A stretch of DNA of 64,000 nucleotides from NCBI RefSeq assembly GCF_025195125.1, contig NZ_JAMGSL010000004.1, positions 496,001 to 560,000 on the forward strand, given 5' to 3'. Under the pieces are notes generated by a model that did not search any database, was not told the DNA's origin, and saw only the letters and a list, made by a program, of their open reading frames with translations. A program made the translations under genes and the position numbers. This document shows, one piece after another, positions 8,453 to 16,178 of the stretch. The stretch is from Streptomyces sp. Je 1-79 (GTDB lineage Bacteria; Actinomycetota; Actinomycetes; Streptomycetales; Streptomycetaceae). The stretch's first letter is position 1. Each line of letters opens with the position of its first letter.

Positions 8453-9872
8453 ACCGAAGAGCACCACGAGTCCGCGATGGCGCGCGGCGCTCGCCGTCGC
8501 CGCCGTGACCGGCCTCGGGGCCACCGCCCTGACCGCCCTTCCGGCGGCCGCGGCCGGCGAGACCGTGACCGTCCAGTACCGGCAGAGCGCCACCGGGAGC
8601 GACCAGGTCGAGCCCTGGTTCAAGGTCGTCAACTCCGGTTCGGCGAGCGTGCCGTTGAGCCAGGTGAAGGTGCGGTACTACTTCAAGGCCGACGCGGGAG
8701 CCTCGTACACCTACGCCTGCTCCTGGGCGGTGAAGGGCTGCGCGAACCTCACCGGCACCTTCGGCACCCTCGCCCACCCCACCGCCACCGCCGACCGCTA
8801 TCTGGAGGTCGGCTTCACCGCGGGCGCGGGCAGTCTCGCCCCCGGCGCCGACACGGGCGACATGCAGCTGCGCTTCCACCGCTCCAACTGGCAGCCGCTG
8901 AACCAGAACGACGACTACTCCTTCGGGCCGGCGCAGACCACGTACGCGAACTGGAGCAAGGTCACCGCCACCGTCGGCGGTGTCCCGGTCTGGGGCACGG
9001 CGCCCGCGGGCAACGAACCCACCCCGACCCCGACCGACCCCACCACGCCGCCGCCCACCGGCGGGGCCGCCCTCTTCGACGACTTCGACTACACCGGTCA
9101 CACCGACCCCGCGATCTCCGCCCACGGCTGGAGCGTGCGGTCCAACTCCGGCGGACCGGGCGTGCCCGGCGCCACCTGGGCGCCCGAGAACGTGACCTTC
9201 GCCAAGGAGGGCACCAACTCGGTCATGAACCTGCGGACCTCGACCGCCGGCACCGCCGAGTCGACCCGGCAGACCGAGATCCTCACCCGGTCCACGAAGT
9301 TCAGGAACGGCACGTACGCCGCCCGCGTCCGCTTCTCCGACGCGCCGCTCTCCGGTCCGGACGGCGACCGCCTCGTGCAGACCTTCTTCACCATCAACGA
9401 CCTCAAGGCGCCGATGGCGGACGACTACGCCGAGTACGACTTCGAGTACCTGCCCAACGGCGGATGGGGCGAGCCCGCCAACATCCTCTACACCACCTCG
9501 TGGGAGACCTACCGGCCCGACCCCTGGGAGGCCGTCAACCAGCACTCCGAGGTGCGGGCGAGCTACGCCGGCTGGCACGACCTCGTCCTGACCATCGACG
9601 ACAACACGATCGTGTACTACGTCGACGGCCAGGAGTTCGGCCGCCACGACGCCCGCTATCTGCCCGAACGCCCGATGTCCATCAACTTCAACCAGTGGCT
9701 CATCGACCTCGCGGGCCAGACCTCGACCACGGCGCGGTCCTACGACCAGAAGGTCGACTACGTCCTGCATGTGAAGGACCAGGTCCTGACCCCGGCGCAG
9801 GTGGCCGCCAAGGTCGCGGCCTACCGCACGGCGGGTACCGCCTTCGAGGACTCCGTACCGGCCGTCCCGTAA
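8445..9872 (+). CDS. Secreted CBM3-GH16 family glycoside hydrolase
   Basis: A 475-aa secreted protein. Residues 1-~38 form a signal peptide (LTALPAAAAGE). Residues ~40-180 resemble a CBM3 cellulose-binding module (VQYRQSATGSDQVEPWFKVV, WAVKGC). A Pro/Thr linker follows (~190-205), and then a GH16-like jelly roll whose catalytic motif is seen as YAEYDFEYLP (E-x-D-x-E). GH16 enzymes cut beta-1,3 or beta-1,4 glucans, and some act on other polymers. Its ATG lies inside the hexosaminidase stop region, so it is the last gene of the transport operon and probably generates the imported oligosaccharides. Exact substrate unknown. Confidence 0.8.
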   Translation: MSEPKSTTSPRWRAALAVAAVTGLGATALTALPAAAAGETVTVQYRQSATGSDQVEPWFKVVNSGSASVPLSQVKVRYYFKADAGASYTYACSWAVKGCANLTGTFGTLAHPTATADRYLEVGFTAGAGSLAPGADTGDMQLRFHRSNWQPLNQNDDYSFGPAQTTYANWSKVTATVGGVPVWGTAPAGNEPTPTPTDPTTPPPTGGAALFDDFDYTGHTDPAISAHGWSVRSNSGGPGVPGATWAPENVTFAKEGTNSVMNLRTSTAGTAESTRQTEILTRSTKFRNGTYAARVRFSDAPLSGPDGDRLVQTFFTINDLKAPMADDYAEYDFEYLPNGGWGEPANILYTTSWETYRPDPWEAVNQHSEVRASYAGWHDLVLTIDDNTIVYYVDGQEFGRHDARYLPERPMSINFNQWLIDLAGQTSTTARSYDQKVDYVLHVKDQVLTPAQVAAKVAAYRTAGTAFEDSVPAVP

Positions 9873-9901
9873 CACGGGCGCCCGTGGATTACCTGGGGTA
9901 A

Positions 9902-9930
9902 CGGGCAGGCGCGTGCCGCGCGCCTGCCCG
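9902..9930. terminator. Stem-loop terminator after the CBM3-GH16 gene
   Basis: An 11-bp perfect stem, GGGCAGGCGCG paired with CGCGCCTGCCC, around a 5-nt loop, 30 bp after the stop codon. No T-run follows, which is usual for Streptomyces terminators. Confidence 0.75.
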
Positions 9931-9960
9931 GAACCGGTTCGTCCCGGGCTTGACCACTTC

Positions 9961-9976
9961 GTTGGTCCAGACCAGA
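9961..9976. promoter_or_regulatory. DasR-like dre operator upstream of binding protein 2
   Basis: GTTGGTCCAGACCAGA keeps the TGGTC-N2-GACCA core of the DasR-responsive element (ACTGGTCTAGACCAGT), differing mainly at the centre and the ends. It lies ~100 bp upstream of the second binding-protein start, a promoter position. This suggests separate control of that gene by DasR or by the local HutC repressors. The match was made by eye to the published consensus; binding is inferred. Confidence 0.6.
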
Positions 9977-10074
9977 ATCCAGGCCACGCACCCGCACGAA
10001 CACTGTTCGGTCCCCCCACGACGGGTCAGCTCCCCATGCCGCACTCCATTCATGGAACGCAGAAGGTGACCTAC

Positions 10075-11325
10075 GTGAAGAACCGACATCTGGCCTGTCC
10101 CCTGGCGGCCGCGACGGCCCTGGCCCTCGCGGGCTGCGGGATCCTTCCCGGCGACGCCGACACCACCCGCACGGTCAACGTCTGGCTGATGCGCGACAGC
10201 GTCAGCGAGGACTTCCTCGACCGCTTCACCACCGAGTACGAGAACGAGCACGAGGACGTCGAGCTGAAGTTCACCTTCCAGGAGTGGACGGGCATCGGCA
10301 AGAAGGTCACCGAGGCGATCCGGGGAGAGGGCGGCCCCGACGTCATCGAGGTGGGAAACACCCAGGTCGCCCAGTACGCGGACACCGACAAGCTCTACGA
10401 CCTCACCCTGGAGTCCATCCGCGACCTCGGCAGCGAGGACTGGCTGCCCGGCCTCGCCGAGCCCGGACGCATCAGCGGCGCCCAGTACGGCATCCCCTGG
10501 TACGCGGCCAACCGTGTCGTGATCTACCACAAGGACCTCTTCGAACAGGCCGGACTCAGCAAGCCTCCCACCACCCGGGCCCAGTGGCTCGAGGACACCG
10601 AGAAGCTCAACAGCAACGGCTCCCAGGGCATCTACCTCGCCGGACAGGACTGGTACACCCTCGCCGGATTCATCTGGGACGAGGGCGGCGAGCTCGCCGA
10701 CGACAAGGGCGGCGACTGGATCGGCGCCCTGGACAGCCCCGCCGCACTGCGCGGCATGGAGTTCTACAAGGAGCTCCAGTCCCTCGGCTCAGGACCCAAG
10801 GACGCGGACGAACAGACACCGCCCCAGGCCGAGGTCTTCGCCGAGGGCGACGTCGCCCAGATCATCGCCACCCCCAGCGCCGTCGCCGCCATCACCAAGG
10901 CCAACGCCGGGCTCAAGGACAAGCTCGGCTTCTTCCCCATACCCGGCAAGAAGGCCGGGCAGCCGTGTGCGGTCTTCACCGGCGGCTCCGACCTGATCGT
11001 CCCCGAGAACGCGCCTCATAGGAACGCCGCCATTGACGTCGTCAAGGCACTGGCCGGCGAGAAGTGGCAGACGGAACTGGCCCGCGCGATGAACTACGTC
11101 CCCAACAAGACCACCCTCGCGTCCGTCGTCCAGGGCCAGGAGGCCACCGCCGTCATGGCCGTCGGCGCCGCGCGCGGCAAGGCCACGCCGAACTCCCCGC
11201 AGTGGGCCGACGTCGAGGCGGCCAACCCCATCAAGCCCTACATGACGGCCGTCCTGCAGGGCGAGAACGCGAAGAAGGCCGCCCGGTCCGCATCGGAGCA
11301 GATCACCGCGGCCCTCGGCGAGTAG
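10075..11325 (+). CDS. ABC transporter sugar-binding lipoprotein 2
   Basis: A 416-aa paralogue of the binding protein at 3943. The two share long identical blocks such as YGIPWYAANRVVIYHKDLF and VFTGGSDLIVPE. It has its own lipobox LALAGC (Cys21). GTG at 10075 is preceded by GAAGG at 8-bp spacing. It has no permease of its own and sits beyond a terminator with its own operator, so it probably feeds the same MalF/MalG channel with an alternative oligosaccharide or under different conditions. A recent tandem duplication is the simplest origin. Confidence 0.9.
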   Translation: MKNRHLACPLAAATALALAGCGILPGDADTTRTVNVWLMRDSVSEDFLDRFTTEYENEHEDVELKFTFQEWTGIGKKVTEAIRGEGGPDVIEVGNTQVAQYADTDKLYDLTLESIRDLGSEDWLPGLAEPGRISGAQYGIPWYAANRVVIYHKDLFEQAGLSKPPTTRAQWLEDTEKLNSNGSQGIYLAGQDWYTLAGFIWDEGGELADDKGGDWIGALDSPAALRGMEFYKELQSLGSGPKDADEQTPPQAEVFAEGDVAQIIATPSAVAAITKANAGLKDKLGFFPIPGKKAGQPCAVFTGGSDLIVPENAPHRNAAIDVVKALAGEKWQTELARAMNYVPNKTTLASVVQGQEATAVMAVGAARGKATPNSPQWADVEAANPIKPYMTAVLQGENAKKAARSASEQITAALGE

Positions 11326-11446
11326 GCCGGGTCCCGCAACGGACAACCGGGCGACGCGGGATCCGCAGACCAGCATTCAGCACCTCCACACTCGCGATCC
11401 CCCGAACGGTCATGTCGAATCCAGTCGGCCACGGAAGAAGTAAGGA

Positions 11447-11473
11447 GCCGGACCACCGCTCACCCGGTCCGGC
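11447..11473. terminator. Hairpin between binding protein 2 and olsB
   Basis: GCCGGACC pairs with GGTCCGGC across an 11-nt loop. It lies 120 bp after the binding-protein stop and 40 bp before olsB. It could end the upstream transcript or structure the olsB leader. Confidence 0.45.
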
Positions 11474-11511
11474 CCTCACCGTCCCCCTTCCGTACGCCGG
11501 AGGAGCCCGAC

Positions 11512-12378
11512 ATGCCCGCACCGTCACCCGCAGCCGCTGTCGCACCCGCTGTCCCGGTCCCCGCCGGTCTGACCGTCACGACCGCCCCTTTCGCCGGCGT
11601 CCCGGCACAGCCGCAGCCCCTCGCCGCCGACCGGGCGACCGAGGAGCAGCCCCGCTACATCGTCTGTCTCGCCCGTGACCAGGACGACGTCCGCGCCGCG
11701 CAGCGGCTGCGCCACCAGGTCTTCGCCGGTGAGATGGGAGCCCACCTCGACGGCCCCGAGCCCGGCCTCGACACCGACGCCTTCGACGCGTACTGCGACC
11801 ACCTGCTGGTACGCGAGGAGGCCACCGGCGACGTCGTCGGCACCTACCGCCTGTTGCCGCCCGAGCGCGCACGGATCGCCGGACGCCTCTACTCCGAGAG
11901 CGAGTTCGACCTCGGCCGCCTCGGCCCCGTCCGCGACGACCTCGTCGAGGTGGGGCGCTCCTGCGTCCACCCCGCCCACCGCAACGGCGCCGTCATCGCC
12001 CTCATCTGGGCCGGGCTCGCCCGCTACATGACCAGGACCGGCCACAACTGGCTCGCCGGGTGCTGCTCGATACCGCTGTCCGACGGGGGCACGCTCGCCG
12101 CCGCCACCTGGGACACCGTCAAGGCCAAGCACCTCGCCCCCGAGGAGTACTGGGTCACCCCGCACAAGCTCTGGACCCCCGAGGGCGTCACCCGCCCCCA
12201 GGGCCGCGTCGAACTCCCGCCGCTGCTCCGCGGCTACCTGCGGCTCGGCGCCTGGGTCTGCGGCGCTCCCGCGCACGACGTGGACTTCGGCGTCGCCGAC
12301 CTGTACGTCCTGCTGTCGCTGCGCAACACCAACCCCCGCTACCTGCGCCACTTCCTCTCCCTCGCCCCGGCCCAGTGA
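11512..12378 (+). CDS. olsB: Ornithine lipid N-acyltransferase OlsB-like (GNAT)
   Basis: A 288-aa GNAT protein related to acyl-homoserine-lactone synthases and to OlsB, which adds a 3-hydroxyacyl chain from acyl-ACP to the alpha-amino group of ornithine. Motifs: RLRHQVFAGEMGAHL, DVVGTYRLLPPE and DLVEVGRSCVHPAHR. The N-terminal ~45 residues are Ala/Pro-rich and probably disordered. GGAGG sits 8 bp before the ATG. The stop overlaps the next gene, an acyltransferase of the OlsA type; together the two make ornithine lipids, phosphorus-free membrane lipids known in Streptomyces. Confidence 0.8.
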   Translation: MPAPSPAAAVAPAVPVPAGLTVTTAPFAGVPAQPQPLAADRATEEQPRYIVCLARDQDDVRAAQRLRHQVFAGEMGAHLDGPEPGLDTDAFDAYCDHLLVREEATGDVVGTYRLLPPERARIAGRLYSESEFDLGRLGPVRDDLVEVGRSCVHPAHRNGAVIALIWAGLARYMTRTGHNWLAGCCSIPLSDGGTLAAATWDTVKAKHLAPEEYWVTPHKLWTPEGVTRPQGRVELPPLLRGYLRLGAWVCGAPAHDVDFGVADLYVLLSLRNTNPRYLRHFLSLAPAQ

Positions 12379-13253
12379 CCACCGCCGGCCCCGTCTCGCC
12401 CTGGCTGCCGACATCCCCGTGCGCGCCCGACGCCTGCGCCCGGCAGACCGGCCCGGCGGCCGGGCCCCTCCTCGCCGCCGCCCGGCTGACCGCGGGCATC
12501 GCGGCCGTCCTCGCCGGGGTCCTGCTCGCCCCCCTCACGGCGCCGCTGCCGCCCGCCGGCCGTCGGGCGCTCGTCCGCCGGTGGTGCCGGCTGGTCCTGC
12601 TGGCCTTCGGCGTCCGGACGAAGGTCACCGGGGCCCCCGTCCCCGGGAACGGGCCGCTGCTCGTCGTCGCCAACCACATCTCCTGGCTGGACATCCCCCT
12701 CGTCGCCGCCGTCCTGCCCGGACGCATGCTCGCCAAGCGGGAGGTCCGGGGCTGGCCGGTGCTCGGCCCGCTCGCGGCGCGCGGCGGCACCCTCTTCATC
12801 GACCGCGACCGGCTGCGGGCCCTGCCCGGCGCCGTCCGCGCGATGGCCGGGGCCATGGCGGGCGGCGGCCGGGTCGTCGTCTTCCCGGAGGGGTCGACCT
12901 GGTGCGGCCGGGGCGGGGGCGCCTTCCGCCACGCCGCCTTCCAGGCCGCCCTCGACGCCCGCGCGCCGGTCCAGCCGGTACGCCTCGACTACCGGCCGAC
13001 CGGCCCCGCCGCCTTCGTGGGAGACGATCCACTGGCCGCCTCACTCTGGCGGGTGGTGACCGCCCGTCGGCTCACCGCCGAGATCCGGATACTGGATCCG
13101 ATATCCAGCATCCAGTATCCGGACCGGCGTTCGCTCGCCCGGGCGGCTCAGAGAGCCGTCGCCAGCGACAGTGCGAACCGCCCCTCCTTGTCCGTCCACC
13201 AGCGGGTCAGCCCGAGCCCCGCCTCCGCCAGCTCCGCGCGCACACCCGCCTGA
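12375..13253 (+). CDS. olsA: Lyso-ornithine lipid acyltransferase OlsA-like (PlsC family)
   Basis: A 292-aa acyltransferase. It has one or two N-terminal hydrophobic segments (LAAARLTAGIAAVLAGVLLA), then the catalytic NHxxxxD as VVANHISWLDIP, substrate motif GTLFIDRDR and FPEGSTW. It would add the second, ester-linked acyl chain. GTG at 12375 overlaps the olsB stop by 4 bp. Its last ~35 codons overlap, tail to tail, 106 bp of the opposite-strand egtD, and a long inverted repeat lies in the 3' coding part. The C-terminal 30 residues look unlike PlsC proteins, so the family domain ends near residue 255. Confidence 0.8.
   Translation: MTTAGPVSPWLPTSPCAPDACARQTGPAAGPLLAAARLTAGIAAVLAGVLLAPLTAPLPPAGRRALVRRWCRLVLLAFGVRTKVTGAPVPGNGPLLVVANHISWLDIPLVAAVLPGRMLAKREVRGWPVLGPLAARGGTLFIDRDRLRALPGAVRAMAGAMAGGGRVVVFPEGSTWCGRGGGAFRHAAFQAALDARAPVQPVRLDYRPTGPAAFVGDDPLAASLWRVVTARRLTAEIRILDPISSIQYPDRRSLARAAQRAVASDSANRPSLSVHQRVSPSPASASSARTPA
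13084..13123. repeat. 14-bp inverted repeat inside the 3' end of olsA
   Basis: TCCGGATACTGGAT and ATCCAGTATCCGGA are perfect complements separated by 12 bases. It may serve as a terminator for the convergent olsA and egtD transcripts or as a protein site. A similarly built TGGAT-N12-ATCCA element occurs at 26707-26740. Confidence 0.75.
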
Positions 13254-14113
13254 CGGAACTTGGCCGACACCTCCGTCCGGATCTCCTCGCCCTCCTCGAA
13301 CGGCACCACCAGATCCAGCTCCGGAATCTTCACCGTGAGCGCGTGCCGCGCCCGCAGCCGCATCTCGATCCACTCCCGGTCCGGGTCCCAGCGCGCCACG
13401 TGGGCGAAGTCGTCCGGACGTACGTCCGCGTCCAGCTCACGGGCGATCACGGCGAGCACGTTCTTGTTGAACTCCGCCGTCACCCCGGCCGCGTCGTCGT
13501 ACGCGGCGACCAGCGTCGCCTCGTCCTTCACCAGGTCCGTCCCCAGCAGCAGAGCGTCACCCGGCGCCAGCATCGCCCGCACCGAGCGCAGGAACACCGT
13601 GCGCTCGGCGGGCAGCAGATTGCCGATCGTCCCCCCGAGGAACGCCACCAGACGCGGCCCCGGAGTCCCGGGCAGGGCCAGCCCCCGGGTGAAGTCCGCC
13701 ACCAGGGCGTGGATGTGGAGCCCGGGGCGCTCCGCGAGCAGCGCCTCCGCAGCCCCCTTCAGCGCCGACTCGCTCACGTCCACCGGCACGTAGCTGTCCA
13801 GCTCGGGCAGGAGCGCGTCGATCAGGAAACGGGTCTTCTCCGAGGACCCCGAACCCAGCTCGACCAGGGTCCGAGCCCCCGTCGCCGCCGCGATCTCATG
13901 GGCCCGGTCGATCAGGATCTCCCGCTCGGCACGGGTCGGGTAGTACTCGGGGAGCCGGGTGATCTCCTCGAACAGTTCACTGCCGCGAGCGTCGTAGAAC
14001 CACTTCGGCGGCAGCTCCTTCGGCATGTGGGTCAGACCGTGGAGCACGTCGGCGCGCAGATCGGCCTCCGTGGCGTCCTCGGGAAGGGTGCGGGTCAGCT
14101 GGAACGGGCTCAC
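13148..14113 (-). CDS. egtD: L-histidine N-alpha-methyltransferase EgtD
   Basis: A 321-aa SAM-dependent methyltransferase, the usual EgtD length. PKWFYDARGSELFEEIT and LPEYYPTRAEREIL near the N-terminus form the histidine-side lid, TLVELGSGSSEKT (residues ~82-94) binds SAM, and FLGGTIGNL and WIEMRLRARH are also characteristic. It trimethylates histidine to hercynine, the first committed step to ergothioneine. It is last in egtABCD, with a 4-bp overlap to egtC (GTG 14111-14113 over the egtC stop). Confidence 0.96.
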   Translation of the reverse strand: MSPFQLTRTLPEDATEADLRADVLHGLTHMPKELPPKWFYDARGSELFEEITRLPEYYPTRAEREILIDRAHEIAAATGARTLVELGSGSSEKTRFLIDALLPELDSYVPVDVSESALKGAAEALLAERPGLHIHALVADFTRGLALPGTPGPRLVAFLGGTIGNLLPAERTVFLRSVRAMLAPGDALLLGTDLVKDEATLVAAYDDAAGVTAEFNKNVLAVIARELDADVRPDDFAHVARWDPDREWIEMRLRARHALTVKIPELDLVVPFEEGEEIRTEVSAKFRQAGVRAELAEAGLGLTRWWTDKEGRFALSLATAL

Positions 14114-14862
14114 GAGGACGGCTCCTTGAGCGAGGTGACAGTGACGTCGGTACGGGTGGCGGTCAGCAGGGTGCGGTCCGGCACCTCGTGCCAGTGCGGG
14201 TCGTCGTCGTACGGTTCGGAGGCCACGACCACGCGGTCGGGCCGCCGGAGGTACCACAGCGAGTTCCCCCAGGCCGTGGCGGTGATCTCCGACCCGTCGG
14301 TGAGCAGCAGATTGAGCCGGGACTCCGGGTCGGCCTGCGCGACCTCCCGTACGGTGTCGGTGAGCGCCTGCCCCGGCGCGTCACCCGCCCGCAGCCGGTG
14401 CAGCACCAGGCCCCACACCAGCGCCGAGTCCGTGCGGGCCTCCAGGGCGAGCAGCTCCGCGGCCGACAGCGTCGCGGCCGGCCCGGTCAGCGAGTCGGGC
14501 CAGCCCATGACCGCCCCGTTGTGGCTGAACAGCCACGGCCCGGCCGCGAACGGGGCCGCCGCGGCCTCCCCCTCCGCGCCCGGCCGGGTCGCGCCCCGGA
14601 CCGCGCCGAGCAGCGCCCTCGTGCGCACGACCCGCGCGAGATCGGCGAAGGAGAGGTCCCCCCAGAGGGGTGCGGCCCGTCGGTAGCGGGCCGGCACCGT
14701 GTCGCCGTCGGCGTACCAGCCGACCCCGAAGCCGTCCGCGTTCACCAGTCCGCTGCTCTGCATCCGCGGCTGCCACGCCTGCCGCTCCAGCGAGAACGGC
14801 GGCCGCAGCAGCAGCTCGCCCAGCGCCACCGGCTCACCGAGGAAGGCGAGATGGCGGCACAT
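14110..14862 (-). CDS. egtC: Ergothioneine biosynthesis amidohydrolase EgtC
   Basis: A 250-aa class II glutamine-amidotransferase fold protein beginning MCRHLAFLG, so Cys2 becomes the N-terminal nucleophile after Met removal. ADGFGVGWY, WLFSHNGAVMGW and ARTDSALVWG follow the family. It removes glutamate from the gamma-glutamyl hercynyl-cysteine sulfoxide made by EgtB. The ATG overlaps the egtB stop (ATGA), so the two are coupled. Confidence 0.95.
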   Translation of the reverse strand: MCRHLAFLGEPVALGELLLRPPFSLERQAWQPRMQSSGLVNADGFGVGWYADGDTVPARYRRAAPLWGDLSFADLARVVRTRALLGAVRGATRPGAEGEAAAAPFAAGPWLFSHNGAVMGWPDSLTGPAATLSAAELLALEARTDSALVWGLVLHRLRAGDAPGQALTDTVREVAQADPESRLNLLLTDGSEITATAWGNSLWYLRRPDRVVVASEPYDDDPHWHEVPDRTLLTATRTDVTVTSLKEPSS

Positions 14863-16178
14863 CAGGAGAGCTCCGCGTCCCGTGCGGTCCGGAAACCGGA
14901 GAAGATCTGGCGGCGCACCGGCAGGTCCCAGTTCCGGAACGTGCCCCGGCAGGCCACCGGGTCCACGGCGAACGACCCACCGCGCAGCACCTTGTGCCCG
15001 GGACCGAAGAACACCTCCGAGTACTCCTTGTACGGGAAGGCCGTGAACCCCGGATACGGCAGGAAGTCGCTCGACGTCCACTCCCACACGTCACCGATCA
15101 ACTGCCGTACCCCGAGGGGCGAGGCGCCCTCGGGATAGCTGCCGGCCGGTGCGGGCCGCAGATGGCGCTGCGCGAGATTGGCGTGCTCGGGCCCCGGGTC
15201 GGCATCGCCCCAGGGGTACCGGCGCGAGCGCCCCGTCGACGGGTCGTGCCGGGCCGCCTTCTCCCACTCGGCCTCCGTGGGCAGCCTGCGCCCGGCCCAG
15301 CGGGCGTACGCGTCCGCCTCGTACCAGCTGACGTGCACCACCGGCTCGTCCGCCGGCACCGGCTCCGTCACCCCGAACCGGCGGCGCAGCCACTGCCCGC
15401 CGTCCCGCCGCCAGAACAGCGGTGCGGCGATCTCGTGCCTGCGGATCTGCTCCCAGCCCTCCTCCTGCCACCAGCGCTCGTCCGTGTAGCCGCCGTCCGC
15501 GATGAACGCCATGTAGGAACCGTTGGTGACCGGCACGGTGTCGATGAAGAACGAGGGAACGACCCGGGTGTGCGCCGGACGCTCGTTGTCCAGCGCCCAG
15601 GGTTCGTCCGAGGTGCCCATCGTGAACGCGCCGCCGGGAACGAGGACTTCGGCCGGGAGCGGGCCGACGCCGGCGGCGGGCGGCGGAGGAGCGGACAGCG
15701 CCTGCGGGCCTCGGCGGAGCTGATGGGTGATCAGCATGGTCTCGTCGTGCTGCTGTTCGTGCTGGGCGATCATCCCGAAGGCGAACGCGGCCTCCAGCAG
15801 CGGCCGGCCCTCCAGCGGGGTCCGCTCGAGAACGTCCAGGACCCGGCCCCGTACGTCCGAGGCATAGGCGCGCGCCTCGGCGGGCGGCAGCAGCGGCAGG
15901 GTGGGGCGTGCGGAGCGGGGGTGCTCGAAGGCGTCGTAGATCGAGTCGATCTCCGGGCGCAGCGCGTCACGCCCGGCGACCGCACGCCACAGCCACTGCT
16001 CCTCCTGGTTGCCGATGTGGGCCAGGTCCCACACCAGCGGCGACATCAACGGGGAGTGCTGCGCGGTGAGTTCGTCGTCCTCGACGCACGAGGTGAGAAG
16101 TGCCGTACGGGCCCGGGCGGTGGTGAGCGCCTCCAGCGCCCGCCGCCGCAGAGCCGTGGGGTCGTCGGTCACGGTCAT
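14862..16178 (-). CDS. egtB: Ergothioneine sulfoxide synthase EgtB
   Basis: A 438-aa non-haem iron enzyme with an N-terminal DinB-like four-helix bundle and a C-terminal FGE-sulfatase (formylglycine-generating-enzyme type) domain. The iron-ligand histidines are seen as His54 (LAHIGNQ) and His140/His144 in AQHEQQHDET. The C-terminal lectin-like fold has RLPTEAEWEKAA, GDVWEWTSSDF and VLRGGSFA. It couples hercynine to gamma-glutamylcysteine with O2. Start ATG 16178 overlaps the egtA stop by 4 bp. Confidence 0.96.
   Translation of the reverse strand: MTVTDDPTALRRRALEALTTARARTALLTSCVEDDELTAQHSPLMSPLVWDLAHIGNQEEQWLWRAVAGRDALRPEIDSIYDAFEHPRSARPTLPLLPPAEARAYASDVRGRVLDVLERTPLEGRPLLEAAFAFGMIAQHEQQHDETMLITHQLRRGPQALSAPPPPAAGVGPLPAEVLVPGGAFTMGTSDEPWALDNERPAHTRVVPSFFIDTVPVTNGSYMAFIADGGYTDERWWQEEGWEQIRRHEIAAPLFWRRDGGQWLRRRFGVTEPVPADEPVVHVSWYEADAYARWAGRRLPTEAEWEKAARHDPSTGRSRRYPWGDADPGPEHANLAQRHLRPAPAGSYPEGASPLGVRQLIGDVWEWTSSDFLPYPGFTAFPYKEYSEVFFGPGHKVLRGGSFAVDPVACRGTFRNWDLPVRRQIFSGFRTARDAELS

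Noticed and set aside
8064..10019. 651-codon minus-strand frame across the hexosaminidase and CBM3-GH16 genes
   Set aside because: Antisense to well-recognised enzymes and low-complexity in composition; it also crosses a terminator.
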